Assembly (NCBI GenBank): GCA_963696665.1
Contig: CAVOLE010000029.1
Span: 1-64,000 of the forward strand
Length of the DNA: 64,000 nucleotides
Direction of reading: 5' to 3'
Source of the DNA: Roseiarcus sp963696665
GTDB lineage: Bacteria; Pseudomonadota; Alphaproteobacteria; Rhizobiales; Beijerinckiaceae
Shown here: positions 53,866 through 62,195 of the stretch, piece after piece
Layout: the number at the start of each line of letters is the position of its first letter
Numbering within the stretch: position 1 is the first letter of the stretch
Made by a program: the position numbers and the translations under genes
Notes under the pieces: model-generated
What the model saw: the letters and a program-made list of their open reading frames with translations, nothing else
The model's database searches: none
What the model was told of the DNA's origin: nothing

Positions 53866-55202
53866 CGACCGGATCGCTTCGACGAACAGCGCTGATCTAC
53901 GTAACCGTCCTCCTTTCCGTCATCGGCCTGGCGGCGAGCGCGTTAGCGTACCTTTATGCGTATGACGCGGCGACGGAGTTTCTCGACGGTCAGCTGCGTC
54001 AGATCGCGCTCAACGCCGGCGCCGGCGTTTCCCCTGCGGATGCGCCCGCGCAGGCGGATCAGGATCCCGAAGATCAATTCGCGGTCACTATCCGGGATGC
54101 GCAGGGCACCCTCGTCCACGCGTCACTCCCGTCCGTCCACATCCCCCTTGAGATCAGGCCGGGCTATGCAAACGCCAAAGCCGCGGGCGAGAAATGGCGC
54201 GTCTACACGGCGGGCGACTCGCGGCGCATGATTCAGGTCGCGCAGCAAGAAGTGGTGCGCCAGGAAATTGCGCAGACCGCGGCGCTCTGGGCGGCGGCGC
54301 CGGTCCTGATCGCTATTCCCCTGGCATGGCTCGTGGTCGGATGGGCGATGAACCGGGTGCTGGCGCGACTGAATACGCTGTCCATCGAGCTTGCCGAGCG
54401 CAGCGTCGGCGCGACGGCGCCGATCGCGCTCGACGGGATTCCCGCAGAAGTCGCCCCGCTGGCGCGCAGCATGAACAGCCTCATCGTCCGGCTGCATGAC
54501 GCCGTCGAGGCGCAGAGACGATTCGTTTCCGACGCCGCTCACGAACTCAGGACGCCGCTCGCCGGGATGCAGATTCAGGTCGAAAACCTTTCGCGGGAGG
54601 CGCGAAGCGCCCATGAAGGAGCGACCGCGGCTCTTGCGCGCGGCGTTCGGCGCGCGAGCGCGCTCGTCAATCAGCTGCTCCATCTGGCGAGGCTCGAAGA
54701 GAGCGGCGCCGTCCAGGACGAGACCGTCGACGTCAATGCGCTCGTCCTCGAGGCCGTCGCGGATCACGCGGCGGTCGCCGACCACAAGCAGATTGATCTC
54801 GAAGTGAATTTCGCCTGTCAGGCCGTTTGCCGGGGCGCCCCGGACGAAGTGCGCGCCCTGCTTTCGAGCCTCATCGACAATGCGGTGCGATACACACCGT
54901 CCTGCGGGCGAATCGATGTGTCCATCGGGCGAGGCGACGGCCGCTTCGTCGTCGAAGTCTCCAACACGGGGGCATCGCTCCCGATGGGCGCTGAGGCGCG
55001 CGTGTTCGACCGGTTCTTTCGGGCCGCGCCGCAAGAGACGGAAGGGACAGGCCTGGGATTGTCGATCGCTCGCCGGGTCGCCGAACGGCATGGTTTCGGC
55101 CTCACGGTAGAAAATCGCGCGGACGGCATAACAGGCGTCGTCGCCCGCCTATCCATCCCGGCCGCAGGCGAGGCTGGCCGCGGCGCGGGCGGGCGGCGCT
55201 AA
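53844..55202 (+). CDS. Sensor histidine kinase of the EnvZ/QseC class
   Basis: The 452-residue kinase has two membrane helices (about residues 12-35 and 150-175) flanking a periplasmic domain of about 115 residues. A HAMP region follows, then the phospho-acceptor His in RFVSDAAHELRTPLAGMQIQ, an N-box SSLIDNAVRYTP and a G2 box TEGTGLGLSIARRVAERHG. It starts at ATG 53844 inside the regulator gene. The sensed signal is unknown; the adjacent PepSY gene suggests an envelope or metal signal, by analogy only. Confidence 0.9.
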   Translation: MDAPEILTTGSLRRTALIYVTVLLSVIGLAASALAYLYAYDAATEFLDGQLRQIALNAGAGVSPADAPAQADQDPEDQFAVTIRDAQGTLVHASLPSVHIPLEIRPGYANAKAAGEKWRVYTAGDSRRMIQVAQQEVVRQEIAQTAALWAAAPVLIAIPLAWLVVGWAMNRVLARLNTLSIELAERSVGATAPIALDGIPAEVAPLARSMNSLIVRLHDAVEAQRRFVSDAAHELRTPLAGMQIQVENLSREARSAHEGATAALARGVRRASALVNQLLHLARLEESGAVQDETVDVNALVLEAVADHAAVADHKQIDLEVNFACQAVCRGAPDEVRALLSSLIDNAVRYTPSCGRIDVSIGRGDGRFVVEVSNTGASLPMGAEARVFDRFFRAAPQETEGTGLGLSIARRVAERHGFGLTVENRADGITGVVARLSIPAAGEAGRGAGGRR

Positions 55203-55296
55203 TTCTCAGCTAATTCTGACGTCGCATAAGTTCCGGCAGGGGACAAACACTTCCGCGGCTGGCGAGTCGCGGATCACCAGACATCGGAGAGAAACA

Positions 55297-55614
55297 TTGA
55301 AAGCGACGACATCCCGCGGCGTCGGCCTGCTCGGCTTGACGGTCATCGTCCTGGCGGTTGCGGGTCCGGCTGCGGCTTACACCGGGCAAAGGCTCGCCAG
55401 CCAGGTGAAGATCACCATCGAACAGGCGCGCGCAATCGCACTGAAGGCCCATCCCGGTCAAATCACCGACGAAGAGCTCGAACGAGAGGGCGGCGGCAGC
55501 GGGTTGCGCTATTCCTTCGACATCAGGAACGGAGCGGTCACTCACGAGGTCGGCGTCGATGCAAGAACCGGGCGGGTGCTCGAGAACAAAACCGAAGGCG
55601 CCCACCCCGATTGA
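55297..55614 (+). CDS. Exported PepSY-domain protein
   Basis: The 105-residue protein has a signal peptide (GLLGLTVIVLAVAGPAAAYT) and one PepSY domain: VKITIEQARAIALKAHPGQI, YSFDIRNGAVTHEVGVDART, GRVLENKTEG. Small PepSY proteins are periplasmic and often lie beside two-component systems. Start is a TTG at 55297 with GGAGAG upstream. It lies 94 bp after the kinase gene and 64 bp before the COG4705 gene. Confidence 0.85.
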   Translation: MKATTSRGVGLLGLTVIVLAVAGPAAAYTGQRLASQVKITIEQARAIALKAHPGQITDEELEREGGGSGLRYSFDIRNGAVTHEVGVDARTGRVLENKTEGAHPD

Positions 55615-55678
55615 TTCCATTCGACGGGCCGCTCGCGCTCCGGCGCGGGCGGCCCGCTCTCGACAAGACGGAGCGATC

Positions 55679-56485
55679 ATGAACGAAACGACGAAAGTTG
55701 CATTCAGCAAGGTTCCGGAAGTTACGCTCGGCTTCTGGATCGTGAAGATTCTCGCAACGACGATCGGCGAAACCGGCGGCGACGCCGTGACGATGTCGAT
55801 GCTGCACGCGGACAAAGATGCACATAACGGCGGATATCTGATCGGGACGGGCATATTCATGGGCGTGTTCGTTGCGGCCGTGATCGCCCAAATCGTAATG
55901 AAAAAGTTTCATCCCGTGATTTACTGGGTGACGATCGTCGCGACAACGACGGTCGGAACGACAATGGCCGATTTCGCCGATCGCTCGCTCGGAATCGGTT
56001 ACCTGGGCGGATCATCGCTCCTGCTCGCTCTGCTTCTGACGTCGCTGCTCGTCTGGCGCTGGCGGGAAGGGACGGTCTCGGTGAATACCGTCACGACGCC
56101 CAGGGTCGAGGCCTTCTACTGGACCACAATCCTCTTCTCGCAAACGCTGGGCACGGCGCTCGGTGACTGGATGGCCGATACGAACGATCTCGGCTACGAG
56201 AATGCAGCCCTCGTATTCGGGGCCGGTCTGCTGCTCCTTGCGGCGGCGTATTACTTCACCAGCGTGTCCCGGGTGTTCCTGTTCTGGGCCGCCTTCATCC
56301 TGACGCGCCCGCTCGGCGCGACGCTGGGCGATCTGTTCGACAAGCCGATCGACCACGGAGGATTCGCTTTCAGCCGCACGACCGCGACCGCGATTCTCAT
56401 CGCAGTGATGGTCTTGCTGATCGCTGCCATCCCGCAACGTCCTGGGGTCCACCCGGGCGCGCCTGCCGAGTTGCCGGTGGGATGA
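55679..56485 (+). CDS. COG4705-type multi-span membrane protein
   Basis: The 268-residue integral membrane protein has about eight helices arranged as internal repeats. A recurring motif is seen as KILATTIGETGGDAVTMSML, IVATTTVGTTMADFADRSLG, LFSQTLGTALGDWMADTNDL and ILTRPLGATLGDLFDKPIDH. Each has Thr/Gly, then Asp near a helix end, suggesting conserved acidic sites inside the membrane, perhaps for a cation. The family is uncharacterised (COG4705). It follows the two-component system and PepSY gene. ATG 55679 follows GGAGCG. Confidence 0.75.
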   Translation: MNETTKVAFSKVPEVTLGFWIVKILATTIGETGGDAVTMSMLHADKDAHNGGYLIGTGIFMGVFVAAVIAQIVMKKFHPVIYWVTIVATTTVGTTMADFADRSLGIGYLGGSSLLLALLLTSLLVWRWREGTVSVNTVTTPRVEAFYWTTILFSQTLGTALGDWMADTNDLGYENAALVFGAGLLLLAAAYYFTSVSRVFLFWAAFILTRPLGATLGDLFDKPIDHGGFAFSRTTATAILIAVMVLLIAAIPQRPGVHPGAPAELPVG

Positions 56486-56712
56486 CCAGAGAGGCCTCTC
56501 TTGGTGCAAAGGGGCGTTCCCGCGCCGCTCAGGGTCGACTGCGGTGCGGCGCGCGCCGACGTATCGGATGGACGACATTGAGATGGGCGGTGTTGTCTGT
56601 CGACCCGAGCGGCTCGAAGACCGATTCTGCTCTAGCTACTTTCCCGTCACAGAGCGACGGAACGGCGCCTCTTTGAATGAGGCTTCATGGCGGGAGATAG
56701 GCCATTTCTGGC

Positions 56713-57486
56713 ATGTTGCGGCTCCTTTACTGGCTCTATGAATCCCGATTGCGTCGTCAAATCGGCGGGCGTCAACCACCGCGCCATGTCGGCATCATTC
56801 TTGATGGCAATCGACGCTACGCCCGCAAACATGGCCTCGCCGATCCGGGCGTGGCCTATGATCTCGGTGCCGAGAAGCTCGACGACGTGCTCGCCTGGTG
56901 CTCCGATCTCGGAATACCAGCCGTCACGTTGTGGGTGTGTTCAATCGACAATTTGAAAAGGCAGGAGACCGAGGTTTCCGCAATCCTCGCGGCGGTCAAG
57001 TCCAAGATTGCAGCTCTGGCCAAAGACCCAGCAATTCACCGTCGGCGCGTTCGAATCAAGGCGGTGGGTCGCCTCGATCTCCTGCCGTCGACACTCGTAA
57101 CCGTGCTTCGAGAAGCTGAACAGGTCACAGCTGACTATGATGCTCTAAAGCTGACGATCGCGATCGCCTACGGCGGTCAAGAGGAAATCGCTGACGCGGT
57201 TCGCGATCTGGTGCGCAAGAAGGCGCAGTGCGGAGTGGATTTGGACGCAATCCTCGATGAGATCACGCCTTTCGCGATTGCTGAACACCTCTACACAGTG
57301 GGGCTCCCGAATCTCGATCTCATCATCCGCACGAGCGGCGAGATCCGTTTGTCCGGGTTCCTGCTGTGGCAGAGCGTTCACAGTGAGCTCTATTTCTCCG
57401 ATGTAGACTGGCCGGAGTTTCGCAAAGTCGACTTTCTTCGCGCTGTGCGATCGTTTCAGCAGCGGTCACGACGTTTTGGACGATAA
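56713..57486 (+). CDS. cis-Prenyltransferase (undecaprenyl diphosphate synthase family)
   Basis: The 257-residue protein belongs to the UppS family, which condenses isopentenyl diphosphate into Z-polyprenyl diphosphates. The N-terminal motif is PRHVGIILDGNRRYARKHGL with the essential Asp. The C-terminal motifs are LIIRTSGEIRLSGFLLWQSV followed by HSELYFSDVDWPEF. The canonical DGNGRWA is DGNRRYA here. A plasmid copy is probably an accessory paralogue of the chromosomal essential gene. It stands alone, 227 bp after the COG4705 gene. Chain length cannot be read from the sequence. Confidence 0.85.
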   Translation: MLRLLYWLYESRLRRQIGGRQPPRHVGIILDGNRRYARKHGLADPGVAYDLGAEKLDDVLAWCSDLGIPAVTLWVCSIDNLKRQETEVSAILAAVKSKIAALAKDPAIHRRRVRIKAVGRLDLLPSTLVTVLREAEQVTADYDALKLTIAIAYGGQEEIADAVRDLVRKKAQCGVDLDAILDEITPFAIAEHLYTVGLPNLDLIIRTSGEIRLSGFLLWQSVHSELYFSDVDWPEFRKVDFLRAVRSFQQRSRRFGR

Positions 57487-57589
57487 AGCCCGTCGACGCT
57501 GTCCAGGCAAGCCCGTGTCTTGGCAAGGAAAGCTGCGGCCGAATTGGCGTAGTTAGGCCGGGGTCGCACCAACGCACTCGTAGCCTTTT

Positions 57590-58546
57590 TTAAGAACGGT
57601 CGCTCCTAGGCGCAACCCGCGCCTTCAGCCAAAGTCCGCTTTCTCGCGCTTCCCGCTCGTTCACAGGGCCGATCTTGAAGGACAGCGAAGGGTCGCTTTG
57701 ACCTGTTCGCGGAATATTCATTGGGGAGCCAAGTTCATGAATTGTGTCATACAATCCGAAATCGTGATGAACTCGGGTCGCGCTTCGTATTGCTGAAGGA
57801 GGTCGGCCGCGGCAGCGTCCTCGTCGAAGGCGCCAGCTTTCGTTGCCAGTCTCGACAATGTCGCAGTGATGCGTGAGGCGGTCGAGCAGCGCCGTCGTCA
57901 TCTTGGGATCGACGAAGACGGTCGGCCATTCGCCGAAGGCGAGATTGGTCGTGACGATCGCCGAGGTCCGCTCATAGAGGCGGCTGACCAGGTGGAACAG
58001 CAACTGTCCACCGGCCTGCGCGAAGGGCAGATAGCCGAGTTCGTCGAGAATGACGAAGTCTAATCGGGTCAAATAGTCCGCGAGCCTACCTTGCCGGCCG
58101 GCGCGGCTTTCGGCCTCGAGGCGGTTGACGAGATCGACGGTGTTGAAGAAGCGGCCGCGCGAGCCGGCGCGGATGCAGCTTCGTGCGATGGCGATCGCCA
58201 GATGGGTTTTGCCTGTCCCGGTTCCGCCGACGAGGACGACGTTGCGTTGCTGAGCAATGAAGCCTCCGCCGGTGAGATCGCGCACCAGGTTCTCGTTGAT
58301 CGGCGTATCCTTGAAGGCGAAGTCCTCGACGTCTTTGGCAAGCGGCAGCTTGGCGATCGTGAGCTGGTATTTGATCGAACGCGCGTGCTTCTCGGATATC
58401 TCGGCTTTGAGCAGATCGCCGACAAAGTGCTGCGGCTCGTGCTTGCGCTTGATCGCTGTTGCGAGGGTCTCGTCATAGGCGCTCTTCATCCCGTAGAGCT
58501 TGAGTTCGCCCATCATGTCGAGAACTTCGGTTCGCTCCATGCTCAT
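57590..58546 (-). CDS. istB: IstB-type ATPase of IS21, with altered C-terminus
   Basis: The protein starts MSMERTEVLDMMGELKLYGM and has the AAA+ ATPase features: Walker A VLVGGTGTGKTHLAIAIA and Walker B FVILDELGYLPFAQAGGQLL, then SAIVTTNLAFGEWPTVFVDP and TTALLDRLTHHCDIVETGNE. IstB loads IstA on target DNA. Family proteins end soon after SWRF(K); here SWRLRRGRC leads into about 70 unrelated residues to 57590. So the true 3' end has been replaced or frameshifted, and the ATPase core is complete. ATG 58546 has GAGGAGGG upstream and overlaps istA by 4 bp. Confidence 0.85.
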   Translation of the reverse strand: MSMERTEVLDMMGELKLYGMKSAYDETLATAIKRKHEPQHFVGDLLKAEISEKHARSIKYQLTIAKLPLAKDVEDFAFKDTPINENLVRDLTGGGFIAQQRNVVLVGGTGTGKTHLAIAIARSCIRAGSRGRFFNTVDLVNRLEAESRAGRQGRLADYLTRLDFVILDELGYLPFAQAGGQLLFHLVSRLYERTSAIVTTNLAFGEWPTVFVDPKMTTALLDRLTHHCDIVETGNESWRLRRGRCRGRPPSAIRSATRVHHDFGLYDTIHELGSPMNIPRTGQSDPSLSFKIGPVNEREARESGLWLKARVAPRSDRS

Positions 58547-60039
58547 GCCCTCCTCAGTTGATCGTATCGGGCGCAATCGGCGACCGGCGCGTGGCGGAGC
58601 CTCAGCGCCTCCGGGGTGAAGATCGGCGCGACAGGTCCTGGATCGCGGTGGCGAGCGAGGATGTTGATGATCACGTCGGCGGAATGGACGCCTTCGGCCA
58701 TGGCCTGAGCGCATGCCGCTTCAACCGCCGTCAGCCCATCGGTGAGCACCGCGGCAAGGATCGACACCATTTGGCGATCGCCGTCGTCGGAATCGGCGAG
58801 CTTGCGGCGCACCTTCTCCAGCGCCGTCGGCAGGACCCAGTCCTTGAACGGCGCGCCATTGCGCAAAGCGCCGGGCTTGCGGGCGAGAACAGGGACGTAG
58901 TGCCAGGGGTCGTAGATCGTCTCGCCCCGACCAAAGCTGCGGCGATGCTCGGCGATGATGCGCCCATCCTGGCTGATGACGATGCGTTCAGCGTAGGCGT
59001 GGACCTCGACCGGTCGGCCGATCGCGCTGGCGCTGACGGAGTATTCGTTGTTGTCGAACCGCACGAGGCATGTCTTCGACACCGAAGCCGGCAGCGCGTG
59101 GAATCCATCGAAGCGGCCGCGGTGGGGAATGAGCTTGGGTCGCTCCTCCTCGAAGACCTCCCAGACCGTCCGATCCGGCTGCTCGGGATGAGCATGCGCC
59201 TTGGCGTAGGCCACGCATTTATCGACGAGCCACGCGTTCAGTTCATCGTAGCTTTTGACCCGCAGCCGTGGCGTGAAGAAGCGTTCGCGGACAAGCCCAA
59301 CCTGATTCTCGACCTGTCCTTTCTCCCAGCCCGACGCCGGCGTGCAGGCGACCGGATCGACGAGATGATGGGCGCACATCTGCAGGAAGCGGCGATTATA
59401 TTGCCGCTCCTTGCCGACGAAGATCGTCTCGACCGCCGTCTTCACGTTGTCGTAGACGCCGCGCGCACAGGCGCCCTTGAAGAAGGCGAACGCTCGATCG
59501 TGCGCGTCGAACACCATCTCTTGCGTCTCGCGCGGATAGGCGCGAGCAAACATCATGCGGCTATGGCAGAGGCGGACGTGGGCGACCTTCAGGGTCACCG
59601 TCACCCCGCTCATCACGACGATCTCGTGGCTCCAGTCGAACTGGTAGGCTTCGCCAGGCGCAAACGATAGTGGGACATAAGCATCCGCCGTCTGGCTGGC
59701 GTGCTCGCGCACCCAACTCTTGGCATAGCGCCGGACAGCGTCGTAGCCGCCGTCATAGCCGAGCGCCCGCAGCTCCTCGAACAGCCGGATCAGCGTCAGA
59801 CGTTCGCGCGCCGTGTTGTCGGCGTTGCGCGCCAGCATCCGATCGATCTCGGCCTTCCACCGCCCGAGCTTGGGGCGGGGCTGGATCTCCCGCTCGTAGG
59901 AAAACGACGTCTCGTCTGAACGCAGGACTTTGCGAACCGTGTTGCGCGATATCTTCAGGTCGCGCGCGATCTCCTTGATCGACTTCCCTTTGACAAAATG
60001 CTCGCGCCGTATCCGACCGATCGTCTCCACAATCAGCAT
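58543..60039 (-). CDS. istA: IstA-type transposase of IS21
   Basis: The 498-residue transposase has an N-terminal HTH (IKEIARDLKISRNTVRKVLR) and an rve catalytic domain with DDE residues: Asp in AYQFDWSHEIVVMSG, Asp in RGVYDNVKTAVETIF and Glu in GWEKGQVENQVGLVRERF. Length and ends are normal. I chose ATG 60039 (MLIVETIGRIRREHFVKG). It is intact, but without a left element end transposition is doubtful. Confidence 0.9.
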   Translation of the reverse strand: MLIVETIGRIRREHFVKGKSIKEIARDLKISRNTVRKVLRSDETSFSYEREIQPRPKLGRWKAEIDRMLARNADNTARERLTLIRLFEELRALGYDGGYDAVRRYAKSWVREHASQTADAYVPLSFAPGEAYQFDWSHEIVVMSGVTVTLKVAHVRLCHSRMMFARAYPRETQEMVFDAHDRAFAFFKGACARGVYDNVKTAVETIFVGKERQYNRRFLQMCAHHLVDPVACTPASGWEKGQVENQVGLVRERFFTPRLRVKSYDELNAWLVDKCVAYAKAHAHPEQPDRTVWEVFEEERPKLIPHRGRFDGFHALPASVSKTCLVRFDNNEYSVSASAIGRPVEVHAYAERIVISQDGRIIAEHRRSFGRGETIYDPWHYVPVLARKPGALRNGAPFKDWVLPTALEKVRRKLADSDDGDRQMVSILAAVLTDGLTAVEAACAQAMAEGVHSADVIINILARHRDPGPVAPIFTPEALRLRHAPVADCARYDQLRRA

Positions 60040-60092
60040 CCCCCGCCGCCCGCTCCGAATCAAAAGCAGGCAGCCCAACAGGTCAGGTTTTA

Positions 60093-60149
60093 GGGGGTCA
60101 ATTTTGGACGCCGATCCCCCGGCTCAGGGGGTCAAAATTGCACGCCGAA
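60093..60149. repeat. IS21 terminal direct repeats, two copies
   Basis: GGGGGTCAATTTTGGACGCC (60093..60112, continuing to 60115) and GGGGGTCAAAATTGCACGCC (60127..60146, continuing to 60149) are similar direct copies 34 bp apart. Multiple terminal repeats of this kind are IstA binding sites in IS21 elements. Confidence 0.75.
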
Positions 60150-60154
60150 TAACA

Positions 60155-60682
60155 CCGAAACGGCTGATGCGAATTCTCTGCGCGATTGTTGAGCCGACCG
60201 CCGACCTCGTGCCGCTCGGCAGCAACACCGATCTCGTTCATCGCCGCCGAATATGCCCGAAGTCCATCGGTGACGATGCTGCGAGGAGCCCCGTATTTCT
60301 TCATGATCCGCTTGAGAAGCTTCAGCGCCGCAGCCTAGTCTCGCTTCGCGGTAGCAACCGCTTCCAAGACCTCGCCCTCATGGTCGACTGCGCGCCACAG
60401 ATAGCAGAGCGTGCCGTTGACCTTCACGAACGCCTCATCCAAGTGCCAGCGCCACTGCGGATAGCCGCGCATGTGCGCGACGCGTCGCTTACGAATCTCG
60501 GCGGCGAACATCGGGCCAAACCGGTTCCACCAGAATCGGACGGTCTCGTGGCTGATGTCGATCCCGCGCTCGACCAACAGATCCTCTACGTCGCGCAGCG
60601 ACAGCGGGTATCGCACGTACATCATCACGACTAGACGGATGACCTCTGGCGAGCTGTTGAAATATCGGAACGGATTGCTCAT
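60155..60682 (-). pseudogene. IS6-family transposase, truncated by IS21 and with a nonsense codon
   Basis: From ATG 60682 the frame reads MSNPFRYFNSSPEVIRLVVM, YVRYPLSLRDVEDLLVERGI, and the DDE part HLDEAFVKVNGTLCYLWRAV. A TAG at 60335..60337 stands where the family has Lys (AKRD*AAALKLL), and the same frame goes on to GAPRSIVTDGLRAYSAAMNE and RAENSHQPFR, where the IS21 element is inserted (60154/60155). The C-terminal end is absent. A likely IS6 terminal sequence (GACTTTGCCCTGAC) lies near 60714..60727. Confidence 0.8.
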
Positions 60683-60780
60683 GCGCCGAGGCTAACACAG
60701 CCGGGGCAGCCGAGACTTTGCCCTGACACCACCATTGAATGGGCTCCCCAGGCATCCCGGCGGTAGTTCCAAGACCAACC

Positions 60781-61101
60781 TCAGCTTGGCCCTACCCCAA
60801 CGTGGAGCTCGACGCCGGCCTGCTTTTGCAGGTAGCCGATGATACCGAAGAGGTTGCGCGCCTGCGGATTGCCGCGCGGACCAAGCATGCGGATGAGGCT
60901 TTTCGCCGGCGTGCCGGTCGCGGCGCCGAGCTTTTCAAAGCCGACTGTCGCCTTGATGTAATCGCGCAGGATCGCTTTGCCACTGTCGACATCACCGGTC
61001 AGCATGGTGTCGATGCCTTCGCGCAGCAGCGCATCGGCGAACGCGGGATCGCGCGCGACCCGCTTCTGCACCAGCTCCTTAAAATCTCGCGTCACTGCCA
61101 T
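60781..61101 (-). CDS. HigA-like antitoxin (addiction module antidote)
   Basis: The 106-residue protein starts MAVTRDFKELVQKRVARDPA and has an XRE-type HTH in its second half (GKAILRDYIKATVGFEKLGA, TGTPAKSLIRMLGPRGN). This is the layout of antitoxins paired with DUF891/RelE-type toxins. It lies directly after the toxin gene and its start is 15 bp from the toxin stop, i.e. toxin-first order as in higBA. I chose ATG 61101; the frame is open further upstream through the toxin's end. Confidence 0.75.
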   Translation of the reverse strand: MAVTRDFKELVQKRVARDPAFADALLREGIDTMLTGDVDSGKAILRDYIKATVGFEKLGAATGTPAKSLIRMLGPRGNPQARNLFGIIGYLQKQAGVELHVGVGPS

Positions 61102-61115
61102 TGCTGGCCTCCTTA

Positions 61116-61463
61116 TCATCGTGCCGGCGGCTTGCGCCGCCGCTTGTAATCCGCCCACAATTCCTTTGCCCTTTCGATGTCGCGTTGCTGGCGCTGTTTG
61201 GTGCCACCCGTAAGCAGGATCACCAGCGTCTCGCCATCGCGCCCGAAATAAACCCGGTAGCCAGGCCCCCAGTCGATCCGGTATTCGAGGACCCCCTCCC
61301 CTACGCCTTTTGCGTTCGAGGTGTTGCCCTGCCCTAGCCGCACAAGCGCAACCGACACTTTGGCTGCGGCTGGCGCATCAAGATCGGAGAACCAGCTTTC
61401 AAACGGGCTCTCCCCGCTGGCCGTAAGGTAATAGCGCAGTTCAGGCACCCCATAAGGTAACAC
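61116..61463 (-). CDS. RelE/HigB-type toxin (DUF891-like)
   Basis: The 115-residue protein has the RelE/HigB killer-protein pattern: YYLTASGESPFESWFSDLD, KVSVALVRLGQGNTSNAKGV, EGVLEYRIDWGPGYRVYFGR and LVILLTGGTKQRQQRDIERA. Such toxins cleave mRNA on the ribosome. GTG 61463 lies inside an 18-bp palindrome. The frame is intact, unlike the Phd/VapC pair, so this module may still stabilise the plasmid. Confidence 0.8.
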   Translation of the reverse strand: MLPYGVPELRYYLTASGESPFESWFSDLDAPAAAKVSVALVRLGQGNTSNAKGVGEGVLEYRIDWGPGYRVYFGRDGETLVILLTGGTKQRQQRDIERAKELWADYKRRRKPPAR

Positions 61464-61473
61464 AAGTGTTACC
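61456..61473. promoter_or_regulatory. Perfect palindrome over the toxin start codon
   Basis: GGTAACAC and GTGTTACC flank AA. The toxin GTG is inside the palindrome. Autorepression through such sites is typical of HigBA modules. Confidence 0.7.
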
Positions 61474-61505
61474 CTCTTTCAAGGGTGTCGAATCCCCCTG
61501 CCCTA

Positions 61506-62065
61506 TCCTCGTCCGCGAACCAGATCTCTATGGCGTCGGGCTCGACGCCTTTTTCGCGCCCGATCTGCGCCAGGCGCGCATCGGCCAGAAGAACAAGATC
61601 ACGCGACGTTGGGCCAAACGCGGCACGCGCCCCAGCGCGCCGAAAGACCAACGAACCGCATCGGCCTATATCTTCGGGGCGATCTGTCCCAGGGATGGCA
61701 AGGGCGCGGCGCTCGTCATGCCCAGGTGCGATACAGAGACGATGAATCTCCACCTCGCCGAAATCGCCACGCAGATCGCGCCGGGCGCGCACGCGGCGCG
61801 CCTCGTCGATCAGGCCGGCTGGCATCTCTCGGGCAGCCTGAAAGTTCCGCCCAATATCACGCTGATCCCGCTGCCGGCGAAATGCCCAAAATTGAACCCG
61901 CAGGAGAATGTCTGGCAGTTCATGCGCGATAATTGGCTGTCGAACAGGATCTTCAAATCCTTCGACGACATCGTCGACCATTGCTGCCAGGCGTGGAACA
62001 AACTCGTCGATCAACCTTGGAAAATCATGTCCATCGGTATGCGCGATTGGCCCTACAGGTCATGA
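61506..62065 (+). pseudogene. IS630-family transposase remnant with an inverted segment
   Basis: From about 61574 the plus strand encodes ARIGQKNKITRRWAKRGTRP, then HLAEIATQIAPGAHAARLVD, NITLIPLPAKCPKLNPQENV and the normal end MSIGMRDWPYRS. This is the C-terminal DDE part of an IS630 transposase. The residues that should come just before it (LAQIGREKGVEPDAIEIWFA, then DE) are encoded on the minus strand at about 61506..61577. A short inversion thus separates the first catalytic Asp from the rest. The N-terminal HTH half is absent. Confidence 0.75.
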
Positions 62066-62164
62066 TCAACGAGTTCTTGGTATAAACCATTGAAATGATG
62101 GACGGTGGTGGGGTCGTAAGCGCGATCTGACAGCCGCCTATGAGCCCGCGTTTGGATTGGATTA

Positions 62165-62193
62165 GGTGTCCACCTGAATCGGAGGTGGACACC
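62165..62193 (+). promoter_or_regulatory. Hairpin covering the ribosome-binding site of the IS66 tnpA gene
   Basis: GGTGTCCACCT and AGGTGGACACC are perfect 11-bp arms around GAATCGG. The right arm contains GGAGGTGG, the ribosome-binding site of the gene starting at 62196. It may also be part of the left end of the element. Confidence 0.6.
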
Positions 62194-62195
62194 AG

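Larger units (their letters stand above)
57590..60154 (-). mobile_element. IS21-family element, right end intact, left end lost
   Basis: The element carries istA and istB on the minus strand. Its right end begins, on the minus strand, TGTTATTCGGCGTGCAA at 60154 and contains two direct terminal repeats. It is inserted in an IS6-type transposase gene immediately after the codons for HQPFR. No matching end is found beyond istB, and the istB 3' end departs from the family at about 57830, so the left end is probably missing. Confidence 0.7.

Noticed and set aside
57719..60750. GGGGAGCC at 57729 and, inverted, near 60741 as ends of the IS6 element
   Set aside because: Only eight bases are shared and the left site lies in the altered istB 3' region, so chance is likely. 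A better IS6-like end is near 60714..60727.
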